A stretch of 64,000 nucleotides of DNA from Bactericera cockerelli (GCA_024516035.1 CM044961.1:32535051-32599050), one strand, 5' to 3'; counted from the stretch's first letter, positions 23,291 through 33,725 are shown. Notes: generated by a model not told the origin, from the letters alone. Made by a program: numbers and translations.

Positions 23291-24261
23291 TTAAGCAAAT
23301 ATTTAGTAAAACGACTTTGAGTAATAGAGAGAAACAATTAAAATTTATTTTTTACTTATATAACTTTATATATTCTCTTATAAAGGTTATTTTCCCTTGT
23401 AGAGAGTTATAAATTTTGGACCTGGAAATTTTAAACTGCATGGTCATATCTAGGTATCTCTTATAAATGAGTTATTTTCTCTAGTAGAGGCCGGTAAAAT
23501 TGACCTGAAATTTTTTATATCCAGTTCTCTTATATCTAGGTTTGTCTTAATTAAAGTATTTTCTATTAACTGCAATGACTGCACGTACTAAAGGGCATGG
23601 GTTGATGGGTCCCCTGTTTCAACGTAAAATCTCACCCAATTTCACCCATTCTCCTCCAACATAAAGTCATAAAACTCAACACCTCCACCTCTCGACCACC
23701 ACCGCAAAACGTTTGACCATATTTCGGCGACAATTTTAATGCCAACCAACACGCCAAGAAGGGCCGCCGATATTCCGACACTTCACACCCACTGAAATAC
23801 TTCTGTGAGGAAAAATATTCTTTATAGCTCTGTGAGGTTACCTCACTCCCTCAGTTGTCCTCATTCCCTCACCATGCTAACATTAAAAACATACAAGAAA
23901 ATACTTTACTTGGGAAACACGATCGTTTTTTTTTACTGACCCTTGCGTTATCCTCGTCGAAACACTTAATAGCTGAAGTGAAAATAATATGCTAAATATT
24001 TTTCATGATTGTTGTTCTTTGTGTTGTTATATCAAAATTTTAGTCGGTAGCGCAGAATTATAGGACTTTTCCTTAATATTTTATTTTTGCCTAGGTATAA
24101 CATACGACACTGGTCGCTGCTCTCATTGATCAGCTACTCAATTACCTTACTATTTTTTGCGAACTTGCAATGACCCAGCAGTCTTAGCACCTAAATGGAA
24201 AATATATTACCTTTCATAAACATGAGAAAAGTCAAGTAAAGATACGCCCACTGGTCAACAT
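23291..24261. other. no gene recognised
   Basis: AT-rich, with a family C2 tail remnant on the reverse strand at about 24040-24180 (GTCGGTAGCGCAG, CACTGGTCGCTGCTC) and degraded TCTCTTATA(T/A)... blocks near 23440-23560 that recur at 32740 and 58730. Confidence 0.5.
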
Positions 24262-24680
24262 GTCTGGTAGTCTGGTAAGCCAGGTAGCGTAGGGATCCGT
24301 TGGTTCGAATTCCACCCAGTGCATGAATTTTCCCTCATTAATTTGAGTTTGTGACAACATTAATAATAAGACTCTGAGATTTTATATAGGTGGTAGAAAT
24401 GCATTATTATTTATTTACACTTTATTAATTGAACATATTATATACAACACAAATAATTACAAGTTAATATACAATATAAGAGAAGAAAAAAATAAAGAAT
24501 AAATAAATATATACATAATATATGTCCTAATTGCCTTTTGGCAATCTCTTTCCACCAAACCCTTTGTTGGGTGGAAGAGATTTCTATTTCTACCAGGTTA
24601 ATGCTTTGAGCATTAACCTGGTAGAAAATTCTTTGAGCATTAACCACTAAAGAGTGTTATAATTATTATTATTATGATAA
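24262..24680 (+). repeat. SINE family D split by repeat L
   Basis: Head and body 24262-24403, tail 24590-24680; repeat L (-) lies between. The tail start holds a perfect palindrome at 24590-24624 (arms CTACCAGGTTAATGCT), made of D-tail sequence and its inverse. Confidence 0.68.
24405..24585 (-). repeat. repeat family L
   Basis: CACTTTATTAATTGAACATA... to GGCAATCTCTTTCCACC. An antisense frame ends KEIAKRQLGHI, as in other L copies. Confidence 0.55.
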
Positions 24681-24916
24681 GATTTTTTCTTTGGAAAGGG
24701 ATAGTCTTCTGAGAGGTAACGAACTGACCCTTCCTGGAAACTCGAAAAGGTCAGCCATAATATTAACCACAATTTGAAAAACTTTCTCATTTTAGTACTT
24801 AGTTTCCTGTTTTCGAAGTTTAAAATAAAGAGTAATTTTATTCAAAATATACAAATCGAGCTCTTCAATCCCGACGGAATCGAGTTTCTTTTTTTGGAGA
24901 AATAGGGGTTTTTTTG

Positions 24917-25090
24917 GGTCCTACCCAGGCTGGGTGAGGTAAATGTGGGTAGCTGGTATGAAGACAAGGGTTTTACCCTCCATTCGCTGAAAACTCACTA
25001 ATCAACTACTCAAATTAAATCTCACCCAGTCTGGGTTGGACTGGAATGCCAGCATCACGAAGTCTTCACCTTGCTGGATCTTGCTCGAAT
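24917..25090. repeat. F/E core joined head-on
   Basis: Plus-strand core CCAGGCTGGGTGAGGTAAAT at 24921 is followed at once by reverse-strand core and 5S-head fragments (TTTTACCCTCCATTCGC, then GCCAGCATCACGAAG). The result is a foldback of core sequence. Confidence 0.6.
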
Positions 25091-25149
25091 TTTATTTTTT
25101 TACCTTTGGGTAAAAAAATAAAATTTCCTCCAATTTGGGAAAACCTTAT

Positions 25150-25380
25150 ACCTAATAATAATTAATGTCTTGGGATTACTGCTGCAATAATAGGACTTTA
25201 ATAGTATAATGAGTCAGCATAAACAGAAAATAGAGAAGTTGTATTAGATGTACGTGAATATCAGAACATAACTAGGACAGCTGTTTCGAGTTAATTTGCT
25301 CTCAATATCCATGTCATCAACTTACTATAACCTCTCTATTTTAATCAGTCCGAATCGGGTAGTATACATAAGCCGATATT
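25150..25380 (+). repeat. SINE family B 3' body, interrupted
   Basis: TTGGGATTACTGCTGCAATA through TTAATAGT, then about 120 bp shared with 28915-29040 (GATGTACNTGAATATCAG, GGACAGCTGTTT), then CGAATCGGGTAGTATA and the tail. Confidence 0.55.
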
Positions 25381-25504
25381 ATTATATTATTTATTTATGT
25401 ATGTACACTTACAACTGGGATCCTTGAAACCCAGCACCGAAGATGTTACAGATACATAAATACTAGTCCAGCATGTTGGTTCTTTAGAAATTTTGGAAGC
25501 AACT

Positions 25505-26865
25505 TCCTCCGTTCTCTCTCTCTCCCTCTCTCTTTCTCTCTCTGTACCCCCCCCCCCCCCCCCCCCCCCCCCCCTACGATTAGAATTGACGAAAAAAAGG
25601 GGAGAGTGGGCTCTTCTCTCTCCTCTTCTCTTTCTCTCTCTCCCCCTCTCTACCTCTCTCTCCCCTCTCTCCCTCTCTCTCTCATTCTATCTACCCCCCC
25701 CCGATTAGAATTGACTCCCACTCCTTTCCCTTTTCCGTCACCTCAAGATTATTGGTTCACAGTTCAAAATGGTTCCTCTCTCTCTCCTCTTCTCTCTCTC
25801 TCCCTCTCTCTCTCCTCTTCTCTCTCTTGACTCTCTCTCTCCTCCCCCTCTCTCTCCCCCTCTCTCCTTTTCTCTTTCTCTCTCCCCCTCTTCTCTCCCC
25901 CTCTCTCCTTTTCTCTTTCTCTCTCCCCCTCTCTCCTTTTCTCTTTCTCTCTCCTCTTCTCTCTCTTGACTCTCTCTCCTCCCCCTCTCTCCCAACTCTC
26001 TATCCCTCTCTCTCTCCCCTCTTCTCTTTCTCTCTCCCCTCTCTCTCCTTTTCTCTTTCTCTCTCCCCCTCTCTCCTTTTCTCTTTCTCTCTCCTCTTCT
26101 CTCTCTTGACTCTCTCTCCTCCCCCTCTCTCCAACCTCTCTATCCCTCTCTCTCCCCCTTTCTCTTTCTCTCTCCCCCTCTCTCCTTCCTCACTCCAACC
26201 TCTATCCCTCTCTCTCCCCTCTTCTCTTTCTCTCTCCCCCTCTCTCCTTCCTCACTCCAACTCTCTATACCTCTCTCTCCCCTCTTCTCTTTCTCTCCCC
26301 CCTCTCTCCTTCTCACTCCAACTCTCTATCCCTCTCTCTCTCCTCTTCTCTTTCTCTCTCCCCCTCTCTCCTTCTCACTCCAACTCTCTATCCCTCTCTC
26401 TCTCCTCTTCTCTTTCTCTCTCCCCCTCTCTCCTTCTCACTCCAACTCTCTATCCCTCTCTCTCTCCTCTTCTCTTTCTCTCTCCCCCTCTCTCCTTCTC
26501 ACTCCAACTCTCTATCCCTCTCTCTCCCCTCTTCTCTTTCTCTCTCCCCCCTCTCTCCTTCTCCCTCCAACTCTCTATCCCTCTCTCTCTCCTCTTCTCT
26601 TTCTCTCTCCCCCCTCTCTCCTTCTCACTCCAACTCCTATCCCTCTCTCTCCCCTCTTCTCTTTCTCTCTCCCCCTCTCTCCTTCTCACTCCAACTCTCT
26701 ATCCCTCTCTCTCCCCCTCTTCTCTTTCTCTCTCCCCCTCTCTCCTTCTCACTCCAACTCTCTATCCCTCTCTCTCCCCCTCTTCCTTTCTCTCTCCCCT
26801 CCTCCTTCTCACTCCCTCTCATAATCCCTATCCCTCTCTCTCTCCTCTTCTGTCTCAGAATATTC
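25505..26865. repeat. pyrimidine-only satellite, 62-bp higher-order unit
   Basis: CT-rich on the plus strand for about 1.3 kb. A unit starting CCAACTCTCTATCCC recurs every 62 bp (for example 26380, 26442, 26504), about a dozen times between 25985 and 26830. It is preceded by a C run of about 26 at 25549 and C9 at 25694. The 373-residue open frame at 25752-26873 and its reverse-strand Arg/Glu counterparts are produced by composition, not genes. Confidence 0.9.
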
Positions 26866-26948
26866 GAAACTAATGCCTTTGCAAATTTTATTTCAACGGT
26901 ATGTGTATGTAATAGACATACAAGATTGTACTTTTACTATGATTCTGT

Positions 26949-27055
26949 TTGTGTTGTTGTTGTTGTTTGTAGCGGCAAAAGTTGGCAAAAGAGTTTAAGT
27001 TGTTGTAGCGGCAAAAGCTAGGCAAAGAGTTAAGTTGTTGTTGCGGCAAAAGGGT
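26949..27055. repeat. ~39-bp tandem repeat x3
   Basis: Units GTTGTTGTAGCGGCAAAAG with small differences; AT/GT-rich, no gene. Confidence 0.65.
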
Positions 27056-27228
27056 TAGTTAATAAAAGCTCAGATAGATTATTGTTCCTTTGGATTTAAA
27101 AAAAAAAATAATTTAAACATTTTTTGAGCATTGTTCTGCTTTTTCCCAGCTCGGCCCACATTTTGTAAGTGAATTATTTTGCAGGAGCAACCGTCGCGCG
27201 TCGCATCGTGAGGACTCTTGGCTTTTTT

Positions 27229-27875
27229 ACTTTCCTTATCTTATAATAAGGAAAGTATTGTATTCGTCGAAAATTTGACCTACCCAGTTTTTCACATTTC
27301 TGGACGAAATCATGGCCTCAGGATACCAAAAAAGTTGTTTTCAGCCATTGGTCCGTGCGTCTGTCTGTCTGTCTGTCTGTCTGTCGTGTGTGAACAGGAT
27401 ATCTCAAGAACGGTAAAAGCTAGAGACTTGAAATTGGTACACAAATTAGTTTTATAAACACCAGACGAACCACGAAAACTTTTGGTTGAAATCGGCCGCA
27501 TTCTGCGGCCACAGGGCCGCAAATGCTAGCCGCAAGCGCCGCTTCTTTAAATTGGTTAAAGATACAAAATTTTTTAGAGAACAACATTTTCTTAGATTGA
27601 AAAAATAATAGGGGTCTATTCTGATCATTTTTTTGATATCTTGAACTTTTTGGAACTCGGCCCCAATTTAAACCGGTATTTGGGGGGGACCCGCTTTGAC
27701 TAACTTTTTTATTATTCATCGTAGTTGGGGGTTGTGACATATCAAATTCAATGATTTTGAAGTGCTGATTACGAATTTGGCATTGGTTTTTAGTTATCTG
27801 TTACCGTTGAGTCACCAGTGGCGGAATTCGACTCCTTTTTGGGGATAAGGAAAGTCGTGTGATGTTTACACCAGT
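27229..27875 (+). mobile_element. hairpin-ended non-autonomous element, copy 1
   Basis: Begins ACTTTCCTTATCTTATAATA and folds with AAGGAAAGT (terminal hairpin), and ends TGTTTACACCAGT, both ends set in T runs. It contains a GTCTGTCTGTCTGTCTGTCT tract. The inverted near-identical copy is at 37137-37776. No TSD. AC...GT ends in a T context and a terminal hairpin recall Helentron-type (HINE) elements; this is a guess. Confidence 0.7.
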
Positions 27876-27879
27876 TTTT

Positions 27880-28000
27880 TTTCTTTCTATATTACCTATA
27901 AGGTATGGAAAGTATTGTAATCGGTCACTTTTTTACAACTTGAGCTGATAACTTTTCGGGACGAATTAGAATCTCCTGATTCCAAAAAAACTGATTTTTT
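27880..28000 (+). repeat. related hairpin-element fragment
   Basis: CTATATTACCTATAAGGTATGG hairpin variant followed by AAAGTATTGTAATCGGTCAC, resembling the first 100 bp of 27229-27875. Confidence 0.45.
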
Positions 28001-28199
28001 TTTTTCTCTGCATGAGCCTATTGAAACGCTTTGACTTCGTCAGCTAGCTATAGGCTGATTAGGGAGGTTCTTTTTGTGGTTTTGCTTTGCTTCGCAAGCT
28101 GGCTTTGCAATTAGTTGATACCGGATAAGTTTTGGCAATATTGTAATGTCAATCCCTCCTGTCAAGTCCCCCCCTCCTAACAGTTGTGAGGATTAGCAG

Positions 28200-28454
28200 A
28201 TGGACCAATTATATTCCGATTGTCTTCAGCACCGGACTCTTAGGATTATCTCAACTCATCCCTTCAAACTATTGGTCCCTTTATTCAAACTATCCCTCAT
28301 TCGTCTTCAAATGAGGCTCATCAGTTTCCAATTACGTGAAGCGCTGGGGATTTGTGGTGGCGGTCAGGAAACATCAGGGGAAACCTCTCCTCAGCCTCGG
28401 AGAAGTCGTCATATAGGTGCTTCATCTGCTCCGTCTAGATGTATTTATGCATGA
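28200..28454 (+). other. unassigned 84-codon open frame
   Basis: Balanced composition and an ATG-to-stop frame (start MDQLYSDCLQ, end SAPSRCIYA). No motif, signal peptide or splice context is recognised. It sits downstream of hairpin-element sequence and may be transposon-derived. Confidence 0.25.
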
Positions 28455-29039
28455 GGGTTTATAAATTATACAGGAAAATATGCAAAGAGGGAGTGTAAGT
28501 TTCGAACCGATCGCCGGATAGTAAAGGCTATTTTGTTTTTCTATACGGATCTACGGATACATCCATAATACATTGTCTCTAATCTCTAACTTAACTTAAT
28601 TATGACTAAAATTATAATTACAAAAAAACTAATGACTAACTTAAAATCTTAATGACTAAGAAAATGGTACCTAATACTCAATTAAATAGAAAATGGTAGA
28701 GGCACTATCAGAAAAAAAAGTCTATGTTTGCTTCTCCGGCTAAGTTCCAAATTTTCTGACATCTATGTACCTATTACGATCGATCGTCGATTTGTGAGTT
28801 TTTAATTTGAAAGTTGTTTTTTTTTTTCGTGTTCGTCTAGAATTCTAAATGGTATGTTAAGAGTTTGCTGATATGTGGATGAGAAGAAAGAATAAAACAA
28901 AAAAGTTATCAGTAAAAACAGAAACGTGAAAAGTTGCACTAGATGTACCTACATGAATATCAGCATATACCTGGACAGCTGTTTTGACCTTTTTTCCTTC
29001 ATCAGCAGGTAATAGTTCTGAATATTCATGCCATCAAAT

Positions 29040-29187
29040 AACCTGTATTCATGCCATCGATAAGCCGGCGGACTTGTTACCTGGAGGTCGGTGGTTCAAG
29101 TCCCGGATTCAGCGTAGATTTAGTGAAGCGAGTTTGGGTATAGTTGTGATATCACGAAAGTTATTAACACAAATATGATAACTTTAT
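29040..29187 (+). repeat. SINE family A
   Basis: Head reduced to ATCGATAAGCCGGCGG; B box GGTCGGTGGTTCAAGTCCCG and full 3' end ACACAAATATGATAAC. Confidence 0.78.
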
Positions 29188-29272
29188 ATTTTCAATTATT
29201 TCTCCAAAAGAGAACATTGATCCCGATGGAATTGCACAGTTACACACCTCAATTCAATCCAAATTAAAAAAT

Positions 29273-29308
29273 ACTTCCGATTTCTAATATTAGAAATTTC
29301 TCGGAAGT
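29273..29308. repeat. 36-bp ACTTCCG hairpin remnant
   Basis: ACTTCCGA...TCGGAAGT with TTCTAATATTAGAA inside. This is the terminal hairpin of the element type seen at 42329; near-identical hairpins are at 58320 and 63504. Confidence 0.6.
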
Positions 29309-29344
29309 AAAAGAGGGGGACAAGGACTTCGATTGTTATATCAT

Positions 29345-29612
29345 CATAGGGTAGTGTCATCGTGAACGATGGTAGCCAGACAGTGGAGGAATGACTCAGC
29401 ACTTCTACCACTGTCTTTACAAGGAGGCTAATAATTGACAAGGGCCCCCAGAACCAAGTCATTGATGGACTACTCCCTGTTTATAGTCCCCCAGCCAGAC
29501 TGCTGGTCTACTCCCTGTTTAGTCCCCCAGCCGGACTGCTGATCTATTCCCTGTTTATAGTCCCTTAGACAGACTACTGGTCTACTCCCTGTTTATAGTA
29601 CCCCAGCTAGAC
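29345..29612. repeat. repeat family H with minisatellite end
   Basis: H body (GTAGCCAGACAGTGGAGGAA, CTTTACAAGGAGGCTAATAA) then about four units of ~42 bp, CTGCTGGTCTACTCCCTGTT plus ATAGTCCCCCAGCC. Units differ by substitutions and a 4-bp deletion. Confidence 0.65.
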
Positions 29613-30402
29613 TAATAATTGTTATTTACCTCTTTTTAAATAAATGTTCATTTGAAAAAAAGAGGATCTAAATCATCGAACCAGGAACCTCCAGCTTGCA
29701 GAGATAGGACAGAGTCAAGACACCCGCGGAAGCAGGAAAGCACTTTGCATTACAATTAAACGAATAAAAATGTCAATCTCTTGAAAAGAAAAAAAAAATC
29801 CAAGCTGCAAGACAGAAAGGGGAGATGTTGTTTTATTGTTGAGTACAGCACATTGCTTACACAGAGAAGTCGATGTGTGCAGATATTTTATTAATTTTTT
29901 AATTTATTCTTTATTGACGGGTCAAGCCTGACTATGTACTAATGTACATTGATTACATAGAACAATATAAAATTAAAACATATATGAAAATTTAAGAAGA
30001 AAATATTACAGCTTAAGCTAATGAAAATTCTTGCTTTAGAGAAGAGGAGAAAACAAACAAAGCAAACAATTACTGACTTCTTTAGATCCTCACAATAGGT
30101 CTATGTCCAATTGTACATATTATATAACACATATTATGTACAGTACATATTTCGTATTTCTGTACCTAATCTGTACTTAAATACCATTCGTAATACTGCA
30201 AAATTTGTCTAATTTCTCTTATTTTACCTAGAATTTTAAATGAAACCTCGATATTATGAACATTTACATTGAATCCCGCTATTGTGAACTACCCCTGGTC
30301 CCAATTAGTTCATAACAACTGGGTTCTATACTGTATCCTAAAATGGTGTTTTTTTTTTTTCTTAGAGTGGGGCCGGAATTTTTTTTTTTTTTTTTTTTTT
30401 TT

Positions 30403-30698
30403 TAAAGATGAGTGTTTCACAGCCTTTTTTATTTCGTAGCCATGAAACAGGAGCTACTGTAGACGCTTGTGGTCTGTGTTGTAGCCTGCCCATCCCGTAG
30501 TATGCCTCCCCTCTGTTGGGCGAGAAGTGACACAATACTTCCCATTTAGGTGCTGGGTCAACACGAGCGCACCGGAAGGTATCCCTTACAAACAATTGTA
30601 ACCAAATTAAGAATACAAATTTTTGTCGGCGCGGGGGTTCGAACCCGGGACCTTCCGCATGGCAAGCGAGTGCTTAACCACTGAGCTAATCGCGCGCT
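30403..30698 (-). repeat. SINE family G, full length
   Basis: Reverse strand: head GCGCGCGATTAGCTCAGTGG, B box GGGTTCGAACCCCCGC. The body has AAGGGATACCTTCCGGTGCG, TGGGCAGGCTACAACAC and GGCTGTGAAACACTCATC, then an A-rich tail (T run 30378-30402 on plus). Confidence 0.85.
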
Positions 30699-30839
30699 CA
30701 ATAAGGTGTGAATTTCAAGTGTCAGTCATCCAAGTACTGAGCCTCACTGGTGTATTTAACTAAAAAAAGACTTGACCACAGAAATAAATACTTAAATAAA
30801 TAAAAGGAAATAAATACTTTTAAAAAGAAAATGTAATAA

Positions 30840-31012
30840 ATTGTGCTCCAAAAGCGCTTTCGTGTTACTTCAGGGTACTTTACGTTTACATCCATGCCGT
30901 TTTGGAAACGAAAAAACTCGGTCAGATTTTTTCGCTCCGGCCGGGATTCGAAAACGCAACCTCCTGGACAACAACCAATGATCTAAACCACTAACCCAAA
31001 AAGGTCGGCGAA
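30840..31012 (-). repeat. SINE family J
   Basis: Reverse-strand tRNA-like head with CGGGATTCGAAAACGCAAC and CCACTAACCC, body AAAACTCGGTCAGATTTTTT. A second copy is at 39016-39178. Both are about 165 bp. Confidence 0.7.
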
Positions 31013-31254
31013 ATAAATACTAATTTGTAAAATTTGTTTTGTAAAATTTAAGAATAAATATTTCATTCGCAAATCTTCTTTCAAGAAAGCAAAAAGGGGA
31101 AAGCAAAAATTAAAAGAAAGAAAAAAAAAACGACTGACATTTTCGTGATGGCAGGATGATTTATGGGCGGGCAGATGAAATGAGCGAGGGATCGAAACAG
31201 GGTCGCGGGTTCGAATCTACTTTGCAAAATTAAGTTGACTTTTTAAACTTAATT

Positions 31255-31627
31255 TATTTATTTATTTACATTTGAAACTAAAAATTTCACATGTTTTATT
31301 TTTAAATCACAGTACAAAAGATTCATCGATTAGTTTTACTTATTTATTTATTTACACTTGAAACTAAAAAATTCACATTTTTATTTTTAAATCACAGTAC
31401 AAAAACTTCATCGATTAGTTGACATTTTAAACTTATTTTTTTTATTTACACTTGAAACTAAAAATTTCACATGTTTTATTTTTAAAACACAGTACAAAAG
31501 CCTCATCGAGCACTTGGTTCACAGGCAATGTGCCAAGTATGGCCGCCGCATTGCCTCTTTGGACGGCCATAGCAAGTCTCTGTTTTAAATAAAATGCTGA
31601 CTTGATGCCGCCTGTTATTTTATTCAA
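31255..31627 (-). mobile_element. LINE-like 3' end with tandemly repeated 3' UTR
   Basis: A reverse-strand frame at 31627-31442 ends KQRLAMAVQRGNAAAILGTL, a peptide type I associate with retroelement C-termini. Downstream of it (plus 31255-31500) a block with TTTGAAACTAAAAATTTCAC recurs three times, 86 and 94 bp apart. Element class is uncertain. Confidence 0.45.
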
Positions 31628-31734
31628 ACAAAATAATCAACAATAAATTAATAACAATAAATTTAACAATGATACAAGTTATTTTTAGTCAATTAATTTT
31701 AAATCATTATCAAATTTAGAACAATTATATAGGT

Positions 31735-31962
31735 TAACTTTATAATAATAATAACACTCTTTAGTGGAAGGTAACCACCAGGCGAGGTTAATGCCCAACA
31801 CATTTTCTACCACCGAACCCTCAGAGTGTTATTATTATATAGGTATTCACAATATCAAATAATGAGGAAAAGTTAATGCACTGGGTGGGATTCGAACCAA
31901 CGGATCCCTACGCTACCTGGATTACCAGACTAGCGCGTTAATCACTTGACTACCAGTGCACG
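31735..31962 (-). repeat. SINE family D, full length
   Basis: Tail ATAATAATAACACTCTTTAG to head TTGACTACCAGTGCAC, with B box GGGATTCGAACCAACGG. Confidence 0.82.
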
Positions 31963-32440
31963 TAATTAACCTCACCTAGTTACCTTCCACTTAAGAGTAT
32001 TAATAATATTAATATTAATATTGTTTCTTCTCTACCTACCCTGATGCTTGAAATAATTTTATTATTACCCAACCCAGTTAAGGGCGTCCATTATTTGTGT
32101 TACCAAAGCTGATACCTTATGTGTTAAGCGTCCCCCACAGCGAGACCCTTCTCCCCCTACTTTTTACCGTGCACTGTTAGTCAAGTGGTTAACGCGCTAG
32201 TCTTGTAATCCAGGTAGCGTAGGGATCCGTTGGTTCGAACCAATGGATCAATAAACTACCAGGATTACCAGACTAGCGCGTTAACCACTTGACTATAACA
32301 GTGCACGTAATTAACCTCGTCTGGTTACCTTCCACTAAAGATTATTATTAATATTAATATAGCATTATTAATACCTAGTGGTGTATTCAAAAGGGTTTCT
32401 TCTCTACCTACCCTGATGCCTGAAATATTTTTATTATTAC
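31963..32440. repeat. duplicated SINE D block with head-to-head palindrome
   Basis: A segment CGTAATTAACCTC...TCTCTACCTACCCTGATG at 31963-32070 recurs at 32305-32440. Between them, 32166-32304 is a plus-strand D head directly joined to its reverse complement, arms about 68 bp, meeting at GGTTCGAACCAA. Points to a foldback or inversion during local duplication. Confidence 0.75.
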
Positions 32441-32470
32441 CTATTCTCTTTTTTTCTTCTTTCAGTTCCA

Positions 32471-32690
32471 GAAGCCAGCATCGGCGTAGATAGCACGTTG
32501 AATTCATCTGTTCTCCATTCATTCACTGAAGTTAGACAGAGGCCAGCTAGGCTAGATTACCATTCAAACTTGGAGCGATTACCATTCAAATTCGAACCTC
32601 GTGATGCTGGGTATTCCCGGCCCCACTCACACTGGGTGACGTTAATGTGTGTGTAGCAGGTTTGAGAGTTTTCCCCAAAAAAGGTCTTGC
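32471..32690 (+). repeat. SINE family E (5S-headed)
   Basis: GCCAGCATCGGCGTAGATAG start, CACTGAAGTTAGACAGAG, an internal duplication of GATTACCATTCAAA, then the core GGTAATGT-like segment and GCAGGTTTGAGAG. The 3' end is cut. Confidence 0.72.
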
Positions 32691-33085
32691 CGCTTGCCTT
32701 GAAATAATAATAAGTAATTATTCAAAACTGGATATGAGAGAATTCGGAAGACCGGATTTTTTCTCTTATATTCAGATTTCTCTGATATCCAGGTTTTTCT
32801 TAAATCCAGTTCTCTAATATGCAGGTTTTTTTTACATACCTACAGTTCTCTTATAACCAGCTTCGACTTTTCTACCTTTTCTCCTTATTCATTATTTCAA
32901 TTCGAGAAATTGAGTTAGGCCTACAGTTCACAGAAGTACTAAGCCGTATTTTTCTTTCTAACCAAAGTGAATTCAAATGGAATAAAATGGACGAACTGGA
33001 AGAAAGTCATTTTTCTTTTGGAACAAAAACGAAAAGAGGAGAAATCTTCTTCCAGTTTGGTTAAACGAAATGGATTTATAAAATT

Positions 33086-33318
33086 ACTAGCGGGCTGTCG
33101 CCCGCTTTGCGGGCCGAGGCATGGCCGTGAAAGCAAAAAGTCCTTTTTCGCCAATGGCAGGTGTTGTAGAGGGAATTTCGAAAAATCCCGTCTTATTGCA
33201 CATCTAGACTATAAGACAAAGCTACCTACCAAATTTCAGCTTCCTAGGACTTATCAGTTCGGAGAAACAGTGATGATCAGTCAGTCAGTCAGTGACTTTG
33301 ACATTTATGTATTAAGAT
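33086..33318 (+). repeat. repeat I-like element with ACTAGCGGGCTGTCGCC start
   Basis: Starts ACTAGCGGGCTGTCGCCCGC. The distal half (AAATCCCGTCTTATTGCACA, AGTCAGTCAGTCAGTGACTT) is shared with 57925-58085. It lies about 200 bp upstream of the myosin exon acceptor. Confidence 0.6.
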
Positions 33319-33513
33319 TGCTTCCATTATTTTCTTTTATAGGTTAAAAGTTTTCATTTTTCCATTGTTTATCTTTAAAAGTACCGAAACGCATTTCGGT
33401 GGGGTAGCTAAACTTGGAAGAAAATGGAAATATTAGGACCGAACCTGGAATTTTTTTAATCCAAAAGAATAAAGTGTGAAATAGCAATGAGTTATTCCTC
33501 TTTGCTTCCTCAG

Positions 33514-33725
33514 GACTGTGATAAGTACAAGTTCGGGCGCACGAAGATTTTCTTCCGCTCGGGTCAGGTGGCGTACCTGGAGAAGCTGAGAGCCGACAAG
33601 CTGAAGCGGTGTTGCATTGTGATCCAGAAGAACGTGCGGTGCTTCCTCGCCAAGAAGAAGTACGGGAGCATTGTGCGGAGTGTGGCAACACTGCAGAGGT
33701 GCTCGCGAGGCTATCTGGCGAGGAG
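33514..33725 (+). CDS. single internal exon of a class V (unconventional) myosin
   Basis: Class V myosins are actin motors that carry organelles and RNAs; this exon covers the end of the motor and the start of the calmodulin-binding lever arm. Seen: a pyrimidine-rich tract and CAG at 33511-33513, then 212 nt open in phase 0, encoding [17 protein letters not shown] and [13 protein letters not shown] (converter end). Two IQ motifs follow, [14 protein letters not shown] and [12 protein letters not shown]. The donor AGGAG|GTAAGG is at 33726. The exon is much more GC-rich than its surroundings. No other myosin exon was recognised on either side in 33 kb upstream or 30 kb downstream, so it is either one exon of a gene with very long introns or an isolated fragment. 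In Drosophila the orthologue is didum. The 5' intron boundary is consistent with the conserved protein start; the fragment status is open. Confidence 0.85.

Noticed and set aside
25752..26873. 373-codon open frame on the plus strand
   Set aside because: Lies wholly in the CT satellite; residues are only Ser, Leu, Pro, Phe and similar, and reverse frames are equally open. No motif or start context.
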